Counted from the first letter of the stretch, positions 1 to 10,478 are shown. The stretch is DNA of 64,000 nt from CAYFLR01 sp964343805 (GCA_964343805.1 CAYFLR010000016.1:35630-99629), one strand, 5' to 3'. The notes: a model not told the origin generated them from the sequence alone. A program made the numbers and translations.

Positions 1-238
1 CAGAAATTTTATAGTATGAACTATAGGTCCCATTAGCATCTTCTTTTGCTCTTAAACAGGTTTCATAAATCCTAACATAACCCCTGCTACAAACATTTTG
101 GTAAGAATCAATGAAGAGCGTCTTAATTTCAATATCTGAATCATCTGAATCAGAACTAGACTCACAAGCTAATATAAAGTTAAGAATCATGAGAGGAGTT
201 ACCAAAAAACAATAAGACTTCAAATACTTACCAAACAT
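1..238 (-). CDS. Lipoprotein, 3' end beyond window
   Basis: Reading the minus strand from an ATG at 238 gives an open frame to the left edge. A perfect GGAGGAGT ribosome site lies at 244-251, five bases upstream of the ATG. The product starts with a hydrophobic signal and a lipobox (FILAC) at about residues 21-25. A run of Ser and Asp (SSSDSDDSD) follows, a typical lipoprotein tether past the lipidated Cys. At least three more Cys follow in the visible part. It is divergent from the lipoprotein gene at 438. I do not recognise the family; the C-terminal part is outside the window. Confidence 0.75.
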   Translation of the reverse strand, partial: MFGKYLKSYCFLVTPLMILNFILACESSSDSDDSDIEIKTLFIDSYQNVCSRGYVRIYETCLRAKEDANGTYSSYYKIS

Positions 239-437
239 AACCGACTCCTCCAACGTGATATGTAGATTGACCATTCACATATTATCACCTGACTATATTT
301 TAGTCATTTTTAACAAGATTCAGCACCACTATTTTTACTTAACCACCTATAATTATTAGACTTCGCATTATAGGCATATATATTGCTAATATTATCATCG
401 GCTGGTGGAACTCATAAGATAACAAGAAGGAGCAAAT

Positions 438-1916
438 ATGAAATTAATTAGTTTTTTACTACTTACCATTTCAATTATATTCACCATATCCTGTGCTGAT
501 GAGTATCAAACCCACTCTCAATTAAAGACTTACGGAGATCACCATAAAGCTCTGACTTCCGAAGCGGATATAAAAGCGCATGCAGAAACTTTTGTACGTC
601 ACTCCCTAAGCGCTTTTCATGAATCCGCTCAGCAAAATGACACTGAGTTAAGATATGACGATATTGTAACTGAAGTACAAGGAAATCAGGCGGTTATCAA
701 TTATAGAAACCTTTCTTTTAATTCAACCAATAGCCTTCAATCTGTTGAAATGGGAGATATGACCGTATTTGTTACTCCTAGAGAAGCAGGGTATATTGAT
801 TATTCCATGCAGCTACCCAATGAAATAAAGATAAAAGAAGGTAACAACCAGAATCTTAGCCTTAAAATAACTGATTCTTTTATAGAAGGAACCTATTTTG
901 AGCCTGAAAATGTCTACATTGCAGCGAAAGGGCAGCTTTCTGCAATCTCTTTGACTGCTCAAATGGATGGGAAGCCAATCTCTCTCTTAAGCATTGATAC
1001 CATCGACTGGGATGCAGATATCAATCAAACCAAATCGGGCTTTCTCCAAACCGCTCAACTCAAATTGCAAAAGATTAAAATCACTGCCACCGAAGGTGAA
1101 AACCAAATGGACGAGCTTATTTTTCAATACAACAGTTTAACCAAGGAACTCAATTTCAGAAAACTGATTCAAATTGAAAAATTTGTAGCCAAAGCAATTC
1201 AAGATAAAACAGGTCTTCTCTCCGATCTTCCTGAAAACTACTTATCAGGGGATGGAGAAGTAAAAGTCCTGGTAAAAGGTCTTAAAATTGCCATGAGTTC
1301 AACTGATAGTTACTCCATCGATCAAGCAGAAGCCAAATTGGTAATGAAAACCAATGAACAGAATTTAACTCAAGCTGATTTCTTTTTAAACGTAGGAAAC
1401 TTCACCCCAAAAACTTCAGGTATCAACTCTATCTTGACCCCCAAAAATGTGATGATTAATGTGGTCATAGAGGATGTTCCCCTTAATCAAGTTCAAGGGC
1501 AACTCCAACAAGAGGATGCCAATGAACAATCTTTGATGGGAATTCTATTTCAAGCCAAACCTAAAGCCAAAATTTCACTAGATTTAAACAATCAGCAAGT
1601 GGGACTCGACTTAGACGGACAAATAGAGCTGGAGCCAGAATCTGCCATTATGACCACTGCTAATTTTAATACCACCATCAAAGGGCTCGATCTTTTAATA
1701 AAAGAACTCACCAATCAGGGTGACATGAGCAGCCTTCCCATACTTTATATGATCAAAAACCTAGGAGAAGCGCAAGTAACAGAAGCGGGAGAAACTCTCT
1801 ATAAATATGATATTTTACTCAACAAGCAAGGCTTACTCATGGTTAACAATATGCCCATTGAAGATCTCAGCAGTAGGAATAATCAAGAGCAAGTACAAGA
1901 ACAGGATGCAAGATAA
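438..1916 (+). CDS. Lipoprotein of unknown function, 492 aa
   Basis: The start has an AAGGAG site about seven bases upstream. Residues 1-19 form a signal peptide ending in a lipobox (TISC), so the mature protein should be lipidated. The rest is long and beta-rich with alternating hydrophobic and polar residues and no other Cys. It ends in an acidic Gln/Glu-rich tail. The pattern near the C-terminus (YDILLNKQGLLMVNNMPI) recalls the end of DUF2125/YdgA-type periplasmic proteins, but that resemblance is weak. The gene stands alone between a divergent promoter region and a strong terminator hairpin, so it is probably monocistronic. Confidence 0.7.
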   Translation: MKLISFLLLTISIIFTISCADEYQTHSQLKTYGDHHKALTSEADIKAHAETFVRHSLSAFHESAQQNDTELRYDDIVTEVQGNQAVINYRNLSFNSTNSLQSVEMGDMTVFVTPREAGYIDYSMQLPNEIKIKEGNNQNLSLKITDSFIEGTYFEPENVYIAAKGQLSAISLTAQMDGKPISLLSIDTIDWDADINQTKSGFLQTAQLKLQKIKITATEGENQMDELIFQYNSLTKELNFRKLIQIEKFVAKAIQDKTGLLSDLPENYLSGDGEVKVLVKGLKIAMSSTDSYSIDQAEAKLVMKTNEQNLTQADFFLNVGNFTPKTSGINSILTPKNVMINVVIEDVPLNQVQGQLQQEDANEQSLMGILFQAKPKAKISLDLNNQQVGLDLDGQIELEPESAIMTTANFNTTIKGLDLLIKELTNQGDMSSLPILYMIKNLGEAQVTEAGETLYKYDILLNKQGLLMVNNMPIEDLSSRNNQEQVQEQDAR

Positions 1917-1924
1917 TCAATTCA

Positions 1925-1952
1925 AAAGAGGAGATGCTTTCATCTCCTCTTT
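1925..1952. terminator. Bidirectional terminator hairpin
   Basis: A perfect 12-bp stem (1925-1936 with 1941-1952) closes a 4-base loop. It sits between two convergent genes, the lipoprotein ending at 1916 and the LRR gene ending at 1954. The A-rich left foot and U-rich right foot suit termination from both directions, although the U run is short. Confidence 0.75.
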
Positions 1953-1953
1953 A

Positions 1954-3717
1954 TCAGTATCTACAAAACACTCTCACAGCCGCTGATGCGGCTCTTTTAG
2001 GACAAACATACCCATTCCTATCCCCTCTACGAAAGTTCTTCAGATAGAATAGATCTATCACAGAAGCATAATCTCTTATCAAATTCCCTTCCACACTCAA
2101 GAACTGTAAATAGGTTAGACTGGCTAGAACTTTAATCTCTTTTATCTGATTATGAGAAATATCTAGAGTCGATAGGTGAGGAAAGTTAACCAACAAATCA
2201 ATATTCTCCACCTGATTGTCAGCAAAGGTCAGACGAGTGAGATTTTTTAAACCCGCTATCGGAGTCAGGTCACTGAGCATATTAAAACTCAGATTTAAAG
2301 AGTTCAATTGAGTGAGATTTTTCAAAGAAGAGAGATCTTTTATATTATTGCCCTCCAAATCGAGTCTTTCTATTTGATTTAGCTTCCTCAAGGAATTTAA
2401 GTTTTGGAGTTTATTATAGGAAAGGCTCAAAAGCTTTAGCTGGTGGAGATTCTCAAGTGCTGAAATATTACTAATTTCATTTTCTGCTAGGTCGAGCCTT
2501 TTGAGGTTATTTAATGTTTTGAGAGGTTCTAAATTATCAACTTGATTGGCATCTAGAATCAGCTCTTGGAGGTTGGGAATATCCCGAAGAGGAGATAGGT
2601 CTTTAACCTGATTTTCCGAGAGATTTAAACTAATCAAGCTGGTTAAAGTTTTTAAGGGTGAGAGATCCTCGATCTGATTGGAGGCTAAATTTAAGTGCCT
2701 TAGGTTTTTAAAAGAAGAAAGGGCAGATATATCTTGTAATTTATTTGCATTCAAATTGAGAATTTCCAGACTTTGCAGATTCTGGATAGCTTCAGGATTG
2801 GTCAGATCATTCAGGTCCTTTAAATGAGTTTCAGAAATAGTTAGCTCTTTTAAATAAACCAAAGAGCTGATGGGTTTTATCTGAAGGTTTTTAACATTTT
2901 GAATCGTGACGGAACGTAACCATTTGGGAGCATCACACGGTTCAGGGCCAAAACTGCAGTGATAAGTAAAAGAGGATAAATTCTCAAAGTATCTTACTCC
3001 ATCGGCATCATAGAGCTCGGGTAGATTCACAAAATGAAGATGCCTTAAGTTCCCTAAAGACATAAGCGGAACGAGTGTGCGTATCGGAAGGTTTTCTAAA
3101 GAGAGTTCTTCTAGTTCGATGAGCTCTGAAAGAGGTTTTAAATACTGCAAGGATTTAGCCTCATCTCCCACATGAGAGATGGCTAATTTTCTGAGATGAT
3201 AAAGAGGTTGCAGTGGACTTAAATCATACATGCCCTCCACAGATAAAGCTTTCAGTCTATTTAGCTTTTTAAGAAATAGATAGTCAGAGGTGATCTGTTT
3301 ACTTACCCTTTCCATATATAAATGAGTTAAGCGAGGATTGTTTTCTCCAATCAAAGACAGGTTCATTTTTTGATGAGATCCCGTCAGATCCAGCTCAGTT
3401 AAAAGGGGAAAGTTCTGCAAGATTTCAAGCTGATTGGAGAGAGGTGTCATGCGAAGGTCCAGAGAAGATATGTGCGCAAAGTCCTGTAGCAAAGATGATG
3501 GAGGAAGCCTTTCAAACGAAATCTTTATACGGTTTTTATTAGGTACCTGCTGGGCAGCTTGTTCACAAGAGTAATTATTCTGAATTAAAAGATCTCTTAG
3601 AATATCCTGATACCAGTAAACCATCTGCTCTTTTTTGAAACAGGATTCTAAAAAGGAATTTCCCCTCAGAATTGAATAGTCGGTAAATAAAAGAAATATA
3701 AGGATTAATATTTTCAT
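1954..3717 (-). CDS. Exported leucine-rich-repeat protein (internalin/SDS22-like)
   Basis: The protein has 587 residues. An N-terminal hydrophobic stretch (about 1-19) acts as a signal peptide. A Cys-containing cap follows, then degenerate LRRs to about residue 290, and then roughly eleven regular 22-residue repeats of the type LxxLxxLxLxxNxIxDLxPL to about residue 555. The C-terminus is a short basic Cys-containing cap. The 22-residue period and the N-x-I/L-x-D-L signature are those of internalin and SDS22-like LRRs, which form curved protein-binding surfaces. There is no LPXTG, lipobox or second membrane segment, so release to periplasm or outside is likely. It is divergent from tldD with only 76 bases between. 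On the minus strand TATAAT lies close upstream of the start. The binding partner is unknown. Confidence 0.85.
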   Translation of the reverse strand: MKILILIFLLFTDYSILRGNSFLESCFKKEQMVYWYQDILRDLLIQNNYSCEQAAQQVPNKNRIKISFERLPPSSLLQDFAHISSLDLRMTPLSNQLEILQNFPLLTELDLTGSHQKMNLSLIGENNPRLTHLYMERVSKQITSDYLFLKKLNRLKALSVEGMYDLSPLQPLYHLRKLAISHVGDEAKSLQYLKPLSELIELEELSLENLPIRTLVPLMSLGNLRHLHFVNLPELYDADGVRYFENLSSFTYHCSFGPEPCDAPKWLRSVTIQNVKNLQIKPISSLVYLKELTISETHLKDLNDLTNPEAIQNLQSLEILNLNANKLQDISALSSFKNLRHLNLASNQIEDLSPLKTLTSLISLNLSENQVKDLSPLRDIPNLQELILDANQVDNLEPLKTLNNLKRLDLAENEISNISALENLHQLKLLSLSYNKLQNLNSLRKLNQIERLDLEGNNIKDLSSLKNLTQLNSLNLSFNMLSDLTPIAGLKNLTRLTFADNQVENIDLLVNFPHLSTLDISHNQIKEIKVLASLTYLQFLSVEGNLIRDYASVIDLFYLKNFRRGDRNGYVCPKRAASAAVRVFCRY

Positions 3718-3793
3718 CCCTATATTATATCAAATATCGCTGTGAATAATGGGAAAAGTTGACTAAAATCTTCCTTACCAACAAGGAGGAAAT

Positions 3794-5152
3794 ATGCAAC
3801 TTCTAGCAAATCTAAACCTTAAGCAATTCGATTGTGAATATGTAGATATCCGCATAGAGGACTACTTTTTTAGTAAACTCAACTTTGAAAACTATACACC
3901 TAAAACCAGTTTAACTGATGAATTCCAAGCGGCTTTCATCCGTGTTTTTAATCACGGATCCTGGTATTACAGTTCTACGACCGACCTTACAAGGCTAGAA
4001 GATGAAATCAACTCGCTCTGTGTTCAGAGTAAATTGATGGAGGGAACCATCCCTTCATTTGCCTCACTTATCCAACCTTTTTCTGAAAATCGCATTAAGC
4101 ATACCGATGTGGATGTAAGTAAAGTTCCATGGGAACAAAAAACCCAGCTTTGCGATCAAATTCATAAGCTATTTTCAGATGTCAAAGAGGTGAGTAAATG
4201 CAATTTATTTTATAAGGACTGGTATAAAGTAAAGCACTTCAAATCCTCCTTAGGAACGAATTACTCCTATGATCACAATGGAACCGGTTTCAAAGTCCTT
4301 TTTACTCTGGGAAAGGGAGATGGAAAGTTTGATGGCCTTTTTAAAATGGGAAATAGCTCCTTCCAAACTTTAGAAAGCGCTTTAGTAGCCAAAGCAACCG
4401 AGGAAATAAAAGAGAGTCTTAAATTCATTGATGCTCCTCCAGTAGTTCCGGGAAAATATCCTATTGTTATGTCCAACATGGTAGCTGGTGTCTTTGCCCA
4501 CGAGGCCTTTGGTCATAAATCAGAGGCAGACTTTTTACTGGGAGATGAGAAGGCTAAAGAGCAATGGCCTTTGGGAAAAAAGTTAGGAGATTCTAGTTTA
4601 TGTATTGTGGATGAGGGGGATATTGAAAACAGCTGTGGATACACCCCTTTTGACGATGAGGGAATCAAAAATACCAAAGTCTATCTGATCAAAGATGGCA
4701 TCCTAAATAGTCGAATGCATAACCTAACCACCGCCATCTCTATGGGAGAAAAACCCACTGGAAACGCCAGGGCTCTTGACTATCAATATGATCCCATCGT
4801 ACGGATGACGAATACTTATATTGAACCGAGAGATATGGAATTTGATGATCTATTTAAAGGAATAGAAGAAGGAATCTATATCCACTCGTTAAAACACGGG
4901 TCCGGCCTTTCGACCTTTACCATTGCTCCCTGCAGGTCCTACAAAATAAAGAAGGGACAGTTAGCTGAACCCGTTAAAGTCTCTGTGGTTTCAGGATCGG
5001 TATTTAACACCTTAAATGATATCGATGGAATCAGTAAATCCTATGAAATGGAGTTTGGCACTGTGGGAGGATGTGGAAAAGGGGAACAGTCTCCTCTCCC
5101 AGTGGGATTAGGTGGAGCAGCGATCCGAGTCAAAACAATGGATGTGGGGTGA
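3794..5152 (+). CDS. tldD: TldD-like metalloprotease subunit
   Basis: TldD pairs with TldE to form a heterodimer that cleaves unfolded or modified peptides, for example the microcin B17 leader and CcdA. The Zn-binding HExxxH motif is present as HEAFGH at residues 236-241. The conserved GGCGKGEQ segment near the C-terminus supplies the third-ligand Cys. At 452 aa it is slightly shorter than typical TldD. AGGAGG lies 5-6 bases before the ATG. tldE follows directly, so the two are co-expressed. No recognisable RiPP precursor or maturation gene is nearby, so the substrate is probably a general one. The family call is firm. Confidence 0.93.
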   Translation: MQLLANLNLKQFDCEYVDIRIEDYFFSKLNFENYTPKTSLTDEFQAAFIRVFNHGSWYYSSTTDLTRLEDEINSLCVQSKLMEGTIPSFASLIQPFSENRIKHTDVDVSKVPWEQKTQLCDQIHKLFSDVKEVSKCNLFYKDWYKVKHFKSSLGTNYSYDHNGTGFKVLFTLGKGDGKFDGLFKMGNSSFQTLESALVAKATEEIKESLKFIDAPPVVPGKYPIVMSNMVAGVFAHEAFGHKSEADFLLGDEKAKEQWPLGKKLGDSSLCIVDEGDIENSCGYTPFDDEGIKNTKVYLIKDGILNSRMHNLTTAISMGEKPTGNARALDYQYDPIVRMTNTYIEPRDMEFDDLFKGIEEGIYIHSLKHGSGLSTFTIAPCRSYKIKKGQLAEPVKVSVVSGSVFNTLNDIDGISKSYEMEFGTVGGCGKGEQSPLPVGLGGAAIRVKTMDVG

Positions 5153-5156
5153 TGAT

Positions 5157-6392
5157 ATGATGAGAGAATTCTTAAAAATAAAGGTAGAAAAAATAAAAAT
5201 TGGATACAATGGAGGCCAAATAGTCTCTATTCGAAATGGCCGGTTACAAAAAAATAGCGCCCGAGTCATAAAAGAAGGGCGCATCAGTACCGCCTGTGGT
5301 GTGGGAAACATTAATAAAGACAATTTGCTGAATCAAGCTTTAGAAAAATCAGAATATGGAATACCCTGTGCCTGTCAATTTCCCAAAGAGATGGTATACA
5401 AAGAGGACTTAGCAGAAGCCGCCAGCATTGATACCTCAAAATCCGTTGAAAGGCTTAAAGAAGTTTTAGAGCAGATAAACCAGAGGTTTCCAAACTGTAT
5501 TCATAACGGCAGGTGGGTAGAGCAGGTTGTCTCAATTGCTCTAGAAAATAGTTTAGGTAGTGAACTATTTAGCCGTTTTAAACTGACCAGTATCTCAAAT
5601 ATCTATAAGCACCAAGACTCCATGAACATGTTAGATGGATGGATGAGTACAGCCTCTTTCAAGGATCTTAATCCTATGGAAATGATCCATTCCCATAGTC
5701 CCTACCTAGAAAAATACGAAACAGAGGCTCCACTTAAAGCGGGTAAATATCCTTTTATCTTTATCGATAATGGTTTAATCGAACACAAAATTACAGAAAG
5801 TATCTCAGCTGAAAATTACTTCAACCAGAGCTCTCTTTTTTCTGATAGTTTAGGAAAAAAGATATTCCATCAAGACTTATCACTTATAGATATCAATAAT
5901 AACCTTTCTAAAATTGTATACTCTCCTTTTGATATGGAGGGTTTCTTGCGAAAAGAGGCCGCACTTCCCATAATTAGTGAAGGTAAATTTGTTAATCTCA
6001 TGGCGGACCTAGGAGCCGCACATAAGTATGATATCAACCCCACCGGCAATGGATACCGAGAATACAATAGTGGTGTTAATGTCAGAGCCAATTTATTAGA
6101 TATCAAACCGGGAAGTAAAAAACTGAAAGAACTGCTAAAAGACATTCCAGAGGTGATCGTTTGCTTTCTAGCATCCGGTGGTGACTTCTTACCCAATGGT
6201 GATTTTTCCACCCCTGTTCAGGTGGCCTACCTGATTCAAAACGGTGAAGTTTGTGGTCGGCTTCCACAGTTTCAAATCAGCTCCAATATATTCAATTACT
6301 TAGGGGGAGATCTCATAGCAATCGCTCAAGATGAATATCAACCAGGGTATTCTCCCTATCTAATTTCCCAGGTAAATGTGCTCTTACAATAA
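5157..6392 (+). CDS. tldE: TldE/PmbA-like partner of TldD
   Basis: This is the non-catalytic-looking partner of TldD. It has the PmbA_TldD fold but no HExxxH. The C-terminal block (FLASGGDF, then STPVQVAYLIQNGE) matches the family. The frame is open upstream to 5112, but a start at ATG 5157 (or the adjacent ATG 5160) follows the GGGGTGA site overlapping the tldD stop codon at 5150-5152. The 4-5 base gap between the genes argues for translational coupling. The length of 411 aa is slightly below the family average of about 450. Confidence 0.88.
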   Translation: MMREFLKIKVEKIKIGYNGGQIVSIRNGRLQKNSARVIKEGRISTACGVGNINKDNLLNQALEKSEYGIPCACQFPKEMVYKEDLAEAASIDTSKSVERLKEVLEQINQRFPNCIHNGRWVEQVVSIALENSLGSELFSRFKLTSISNIYKHQDSMNMLDGWMSTASFKDLNPMEMIHSHSPYLEKYETEAPLKAGKYPFIFIDNGLIEHKITESISAENYFNQSSLFSDSLGKKIFHQDLSLIDINNNLSKIVYSPFDMEGFLRKEAALPIISEGKFVNLMADLGAAHKYDINPTGNGYREYNSGVNVRANLLDIKPGSKKLKELLKDIPEVIVCFLASGGDFLPNGDFSTPVQVAYLIQNGEVCGRLPQFQISSNIFNYLGGDLIAIAQDEYQPGYSPYLISQVNVLLQ

Positions 6393-6395
6393 ATT

Positions 6396-8179
6396 TTACT
6401 TCATCTTTGGAAAAGTAAAGAAAAAAGTACTTCCATTTTGGGCTTCTGATCGTACCCCAATCTCCCCATCCCAAGTTTTGACGATTCTCTTCACAATGCT
6501 CAAACCAATCCCGGTACTTTGACTTTTTGACTTACTTTCTAAGGTTTGGAAAATCTCAAAGATTTTTGCCTGGTATTTTTCGGGAATGCCAGGTCCATTA
6601 TCAGCAACAGTGAACTCGTAATTTTTTCCTTTTGACTCAAAATCTATTTCAATGTGAGTTTCTTCCTTGTCTCCATACTTCACGGCATTACTTATAAGAT
6701 TCTGAAAGAGCTGTTGTAAGAGAATTTTTGCACCGTGCAGAGTTGGCAGGTTTTTAATTATCTTTACTTTGACCTCAGGAGAGGAAGCATACATTGAAGC
6801 AACATCCATAATCAGATTGTTAAGGTCTAATTCTTCATTAGGAGTGCTCACTCTTCCTATCCTGGAATAATCGAGGACCCCAGTGATCATATTTTGCATA
6901 TCCATAGCCCTTTTCGATATCAGATTGAGCATATCTTGACCTTCATGATTAAGTTGATCACGAAAATCATCTAAGAGAAATTCAGATAGCTGATTGATCG
7001 CTCTCAAGGGAGCTTTTAGATCATGTGAAATGATATAGGCAAAATTGTCGAGTTCTTCATTGGTTTGAGTGATTTTATTTTGAGCCTTTTCCAGTTCATT
7101 CACCATATGATTAAAAGAAGTGGCTAGTTCACCGATTTCATCACTTTGCCCCACCTCTATACGGGAAGTTAAATCCCCTAGGGCAATAACTTTTGTCTCT
7201 CTTATTAAACTTACAATCGGAAGACAAAATGATCGAGAAATAAGGAAAGCGATTAAAAGAGTCCCTATAAAAAGAGTAAGCAGAATCTTACTTAACAAAT
7301 AATAAAGCTCCACAATGGGCCCAAAAGCTTCTTTAGTATCTTGCTCTGAAATCAACACCCATCGAAAGGTTCCGTAGTTAATACACATGGAAGAGCCCGC
7401 TACTTCTTCTCCTCGATAGTCTTTCCATACTCCACGGACTTCTTTATTATGCTGCATACATTCTTTGACCNNNNNNNNNNNNNNNNNNNNNNAAAATGGG
7501 AGCTTTGCAAAAACATAGAGTCTGTGACCATCAACTTGTTTTGATTTACCAAATAGGATTCTCCGGTTTTACCGATTCCTCTTAACTGAGTTTGAGCCCC
7601 CATATTAAGAACCATTTTTCCCGTCATCAATTCATTGAGCGATTTGACATTAAAATAGGCTATAAGAACTCCAGGGGAAGGTTGATTTGTAATTATAGGT
7701 TTTAAAGGTAGGCTAATTTTTAATGTAGGTATCTTACTGTCGGAGAGCTCTACATCTGATATATAGGTGGACCTGCTTCCCTCTTTAAAGAGAGTGGATT
7801 TATCTAAAGAAACACCCTCTCGTAATTTATTTGATGAGTATACAACTTTCCCTTCATTATCGAGCAGGTCAACTAGATAAAGTGATGTTCGATGTTCGGG
7901 CACTTGAAATAGATAAGTTTGACATTCATCTTGCCCTATTAAGTTTTGGACACATTTTAATAATAAACCATCGGTAGCCAAATGTTTGGCTGTTGTTGTT
8001 AAATGATTTAAATAGAGTAAAATTTCACCCTCTTGAAATTCTGAAATAGCATAAAGACTGTTTAATGTGGCTTTTTTCAAGGTTGATTTAGCACCAGTAA
8101 AACCAATCCCAATGATTACCAAAGTAGGAATCAAAACCGCCAGACTGATAATGAGGATGAGCTTGGTTTTTATAGACAT
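6396..8179 (-). CDS. Cache-HAMP sensor histidine kinase, split by assembly gap
   Basis: One gene is interrupted by a 22-N gap (7471-7492). The N-terminal part has a membrane segment (about residues 5-27) and an extracytoplasmic double-Cache-type domain ending in a GKTGESYLVN motif. After the gap come the last Cache strands, a second membrane segment, HAMP, and a phytochrome-type HisKA with SHDLKAP as phospho-acceptor. The HATPase domain follows with an N-box (NLISNAVKYG), DNGPGIP and STGIGLSI. It should autophosphorylate and pass phosphate to a separate regulator, but none is adjacent. It converges on tldE with three bases between, and lies 48 bases downstream of the PQQ protein gene on the same strand. 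The sensor resembles those at 30194 and 54021 in this window. Confidence 0.9.
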
Positions 8180-8227
8180 TTTATAGACCTAATAAGTGGT
8201 TTAATAGCAAGTATGTTATCATATTTA

Positions 8228-9490
8228 TCATCTACTTTTAATATCATAAGCCATTAAAACCTTACCGTGCCTCACATAGAGGACTCCGTTACTAATAACC
8301 AGATGAGCAAAGTGCTGGTTTTTACCCATGGGCACTTTAAAAGAACTGATGATTTTAAACTCCTTAGGGTCTGCCTTTGCAAGTCCGATATATCCACGTA
8401 ACTCTTCATATAAAAAGAGCATACCATCCGCAGATATAATAGAGCCTTTGCCTTTCCATTTTTTCTCATAGAGAATCTTTCCGGTTTTAAAATCCACCGC
8501 CATCCAGTTCCCTTTTTTAGGATTAACATAATTGGATCCATAGATGGTGCTATCCACCAAAACCACATGACCATGATGAGTATCTAATTCAGGAACTTTT
8601 TGTGCCACCATTGCGGAAATTAAATCATCAGATAGATTGATAAAAACCCCTCCCTCATCATATCCACTGGTAACAAACAATCGTCCGTCTTGAAAAATGG
8701 GAGTGTTAGTATTTACATCGTGATTCATATTTTTATCCCACAAACTGGAGTCCATGGTTTGATGATAATCCACTTTCCATTTAAGTGATCCATCTTTGGG
8801 GTCGATGCCATAAATCCAATCCTCAGAGACATTCACAATTTGACTCTTTCCTTTATGATGAATCAAAAGAGGTGATACATAAGCACAGCCATCTCCTAAA
8901 GGAGGACTCTGCCATATAGTTTTCCCATTTTCTTTATTAAGGGCAATCATAGTGGTTTTCTTGGAGCAAGGAGTATAAATAACTTTATTATCGAAGACCA
9001 GAGGTGATTCCACTGTACCAAAGTACCTACTATCAGCTTTAAACAATTGCTCACCATTGAAAGACCATTTTATTTTTTTGACTTTTATATCTATACAGAC
9101 CACCTCTGAAGAGGTGCTGATAACATAAAGATAATCCCCTACCACAGTAGGAGTTGAACGAACCCCTTTGTAGGTGGAAGAAAAGCTTTTCCCGTAGCGG
9201 AGCTCCCACTCTTTTTTTCCATTGATGTCCAATTGAGTAATATATTCACTCTCCTTTTTGGCTCCCGTTATATAAACCTTTCCATTCACCACAACAGGGC
9301 TCGAAAATCCGACCCCCAACTCCTTCACAAACCAGAGCATTTTAGGTCCGACTTGGGGCCATTTTTTTAAAAGCCCTGTTTCTGGAAAAACCCCATTTCG
9401 AAGAGGGCCTCTCCAACCAGGTGAATCAGCTTTCAAAACAAAATCATTAGCTAAGGTAAAAATAAAAAGAAATNNNNNNNNNNTAGCCAT
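8228..9490 (-). CDS. Exported PQQ-type beta-propeller protein
   Basis: This is a PQQ_2/BamB-like beta-propeller. Repeats of the type GxLYVxxxxxxVxxIDxKxGKxxW recur along the chain, with the family opener SPGWRGPLRNG after the signal peptide. The ATG at 9490 is followed after two codons by a 10-N gap (9474-9483) inside the signal peptide, so the exact N-terminus is uncertain. There is no haem-binding CxxCH, so I do not expect a quinohaemoprotein dehydrogenase. Such proteins are usually periplasmic scaffolds or sugar/polymer-binding proteins. A GGGAG site precedes the start. It may be co-transcribed with the kinase at 6396. Confidence 0.8.
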   Translation of the reverse strand: MAXXXXFLFIFTLANDFVLKADSPGWRGPLRNGVFPETGLLKKWPQVGPKMLWFVKELGVGFSSPVVVNGKVYITGAKKESEYITQLDINGKKEWELRYGKSFSSTYKGVRSTPTVVGDYLYVISTSSEVVCIDIKVKKIKWSFNGEQLFKADSRYFGTVESPLVFDNKVIYTPCSKKTTMIALNKENGKTIWQSPPLGDGCAYVSPLLIHHKGKSQIVNVSEDWIYGIDPKDGSLKWKVDYHQTMDSSLWDKNMNHDVNTNTPIFQDGRLFVTSGYDEGGVFINLSDDLISAMVAQKVPELDTHHGHVVLVDSTIYGSNYVNPKKGNWMAVDFKTGKILYEKKWKGKGSIISADGMLFLYEELRGYIGLAKADPKEFKIISSFKVPMGKNQHFAHLVISNGVLYVRHGKVLMAYDIKSR

Positions 9491-9611
9491 ATGAGCTCCC
9501 AGAAAGTGATTTGTAAGATGATCCTATTTTATCATTATTTCTATGAAACAAAAGCTGCATATCCCTCATTTTAAGCATATAATGCAAAAAAAGCATGCAT
9601 CGGGAGGAAAG

Positions 9612-10388
9612 ATGACCAAAGAACCCCATCTAAAGCTAATAGATGTTAATTTAGAGAATTTAAATAAAACAGGGTTTTTCTGCTATATGAGCAAAAAAAA
9701 GAGCCCGGGATATCAAAGGAAACTCGCCTGGACTAAAGAACGTCTGGCTGAAGGCATGAAGATTAAGATCATTAAAGAAGGGAGCAGAGGATTTATTGAG
9801 TATATTCCCGGTGAATACGCTTGGAGGTCAGTTCAAGCTAAAGGCTATATGTTTATTCATTGCCTATGGATTGTAGGAAAGAAAAACCATGGTAAGGGTC
9901 ATGGCAGTTTCCTGCTCAATCATTGTGAACAAGAGGCTAAAAAAGCAGGAATGCATGGAGTTGTAACCTTATGTACTAACCGTGTTTGGGCTGCTAACAG
10001 TAAGATATATTATAAAAATGGATTTGAATCTGTAGATGAAACCGATGATGGTTTTCAATTAATGGCAAAGAAATTTGATGACCATAAAGATCCAAAGTTT
10101 TGCGGCGGTTGGAAAAAAAAGTGTTCAGCTCATCCTCAAGGACTCACTATTTTTCGCAGTGACCAATGCCCCTATATTGATGATGCGGTAAATACAGCTA
10201 TTACATCTGCAAAACAACACAAACTAAAATATCAAATTGTAGATTTGACCGATAGTAAACAAGTACGCAAAAACTGCCCGTCTCCCTATGGAACTTTTTC
10301 CTTAATACTAGATGGAGAACTCATGAGCTATCATTATTTAATGGCTAAGGATTTTGATAAAAGATTACTTGAATTAAAGCAAGAATGA
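9612..10388 (+). CDS. GNAT acetyltransferase with YoaP-like C-terminal domain
   Basis: Residues about 5-155 form a GNAT fold with an acetyl-CoA loop (GKKNHGKGHGSFLL) and the strand-4 pattern around YYKNGFE. Residues about 165-255 resemble the YoaP C-terminal domain, with the Cys-containing sequence FRSDQCPYIDDAV and a second conserved Cys. The frame opens at 9543, but GGGAGGAAAG directly before ATG 9612 fixes the start and gives 258 aa. It is a cytoplasmic N-acetyltransferase of unknown substrate. A weak bulged hairpin (10399-10419) follows the stop. Confidence 0.85.
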   Translation: MTKEPHLKLIDVNLENLNKTGFFCYMSKKKSPGYQRKLAWTKERLAEGMKIKIIKEGSRGFIEYIPGEYAWRSVQAKGYMFIHCLWIVGKKNHGKGHGSFLLNHCEQEAKKAGMHGVVTLCTNRVWAANSKIYYKNGFESVDETDDGFQLMAKKFDDHKDPKFCGGWKKKCSAHPQGLTIFRSDQCPYIDDAVNTAITSAKQHKLKYQIVDLTDSKQVRKNCPSPYGTFSLILDGELMSYHYLMAKDFDKRLLELKQE

Positions 10389-10478
10389 GCCCAGCCTAAA
10401 TGTCTCACTTCGTGACATTAATGCCCCACCCCCTATTTATATTAAAATATAACCCATTATAATAACTACCCTTTTAAC

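Noticed and set aside
2040..3000. DNA-level tandem repeat in the LRR gene
   Set aside because: The periodic pattern follows from 22-residue protein repeats that have diverged at the DNA level; there is no exact tandem DNA repeat.
10399..10419. Terminator after the GNAT gene
   Set aside because: The stem needs a 2-base bulge and no U run follows. It is mentioned under the GNAT gene only.
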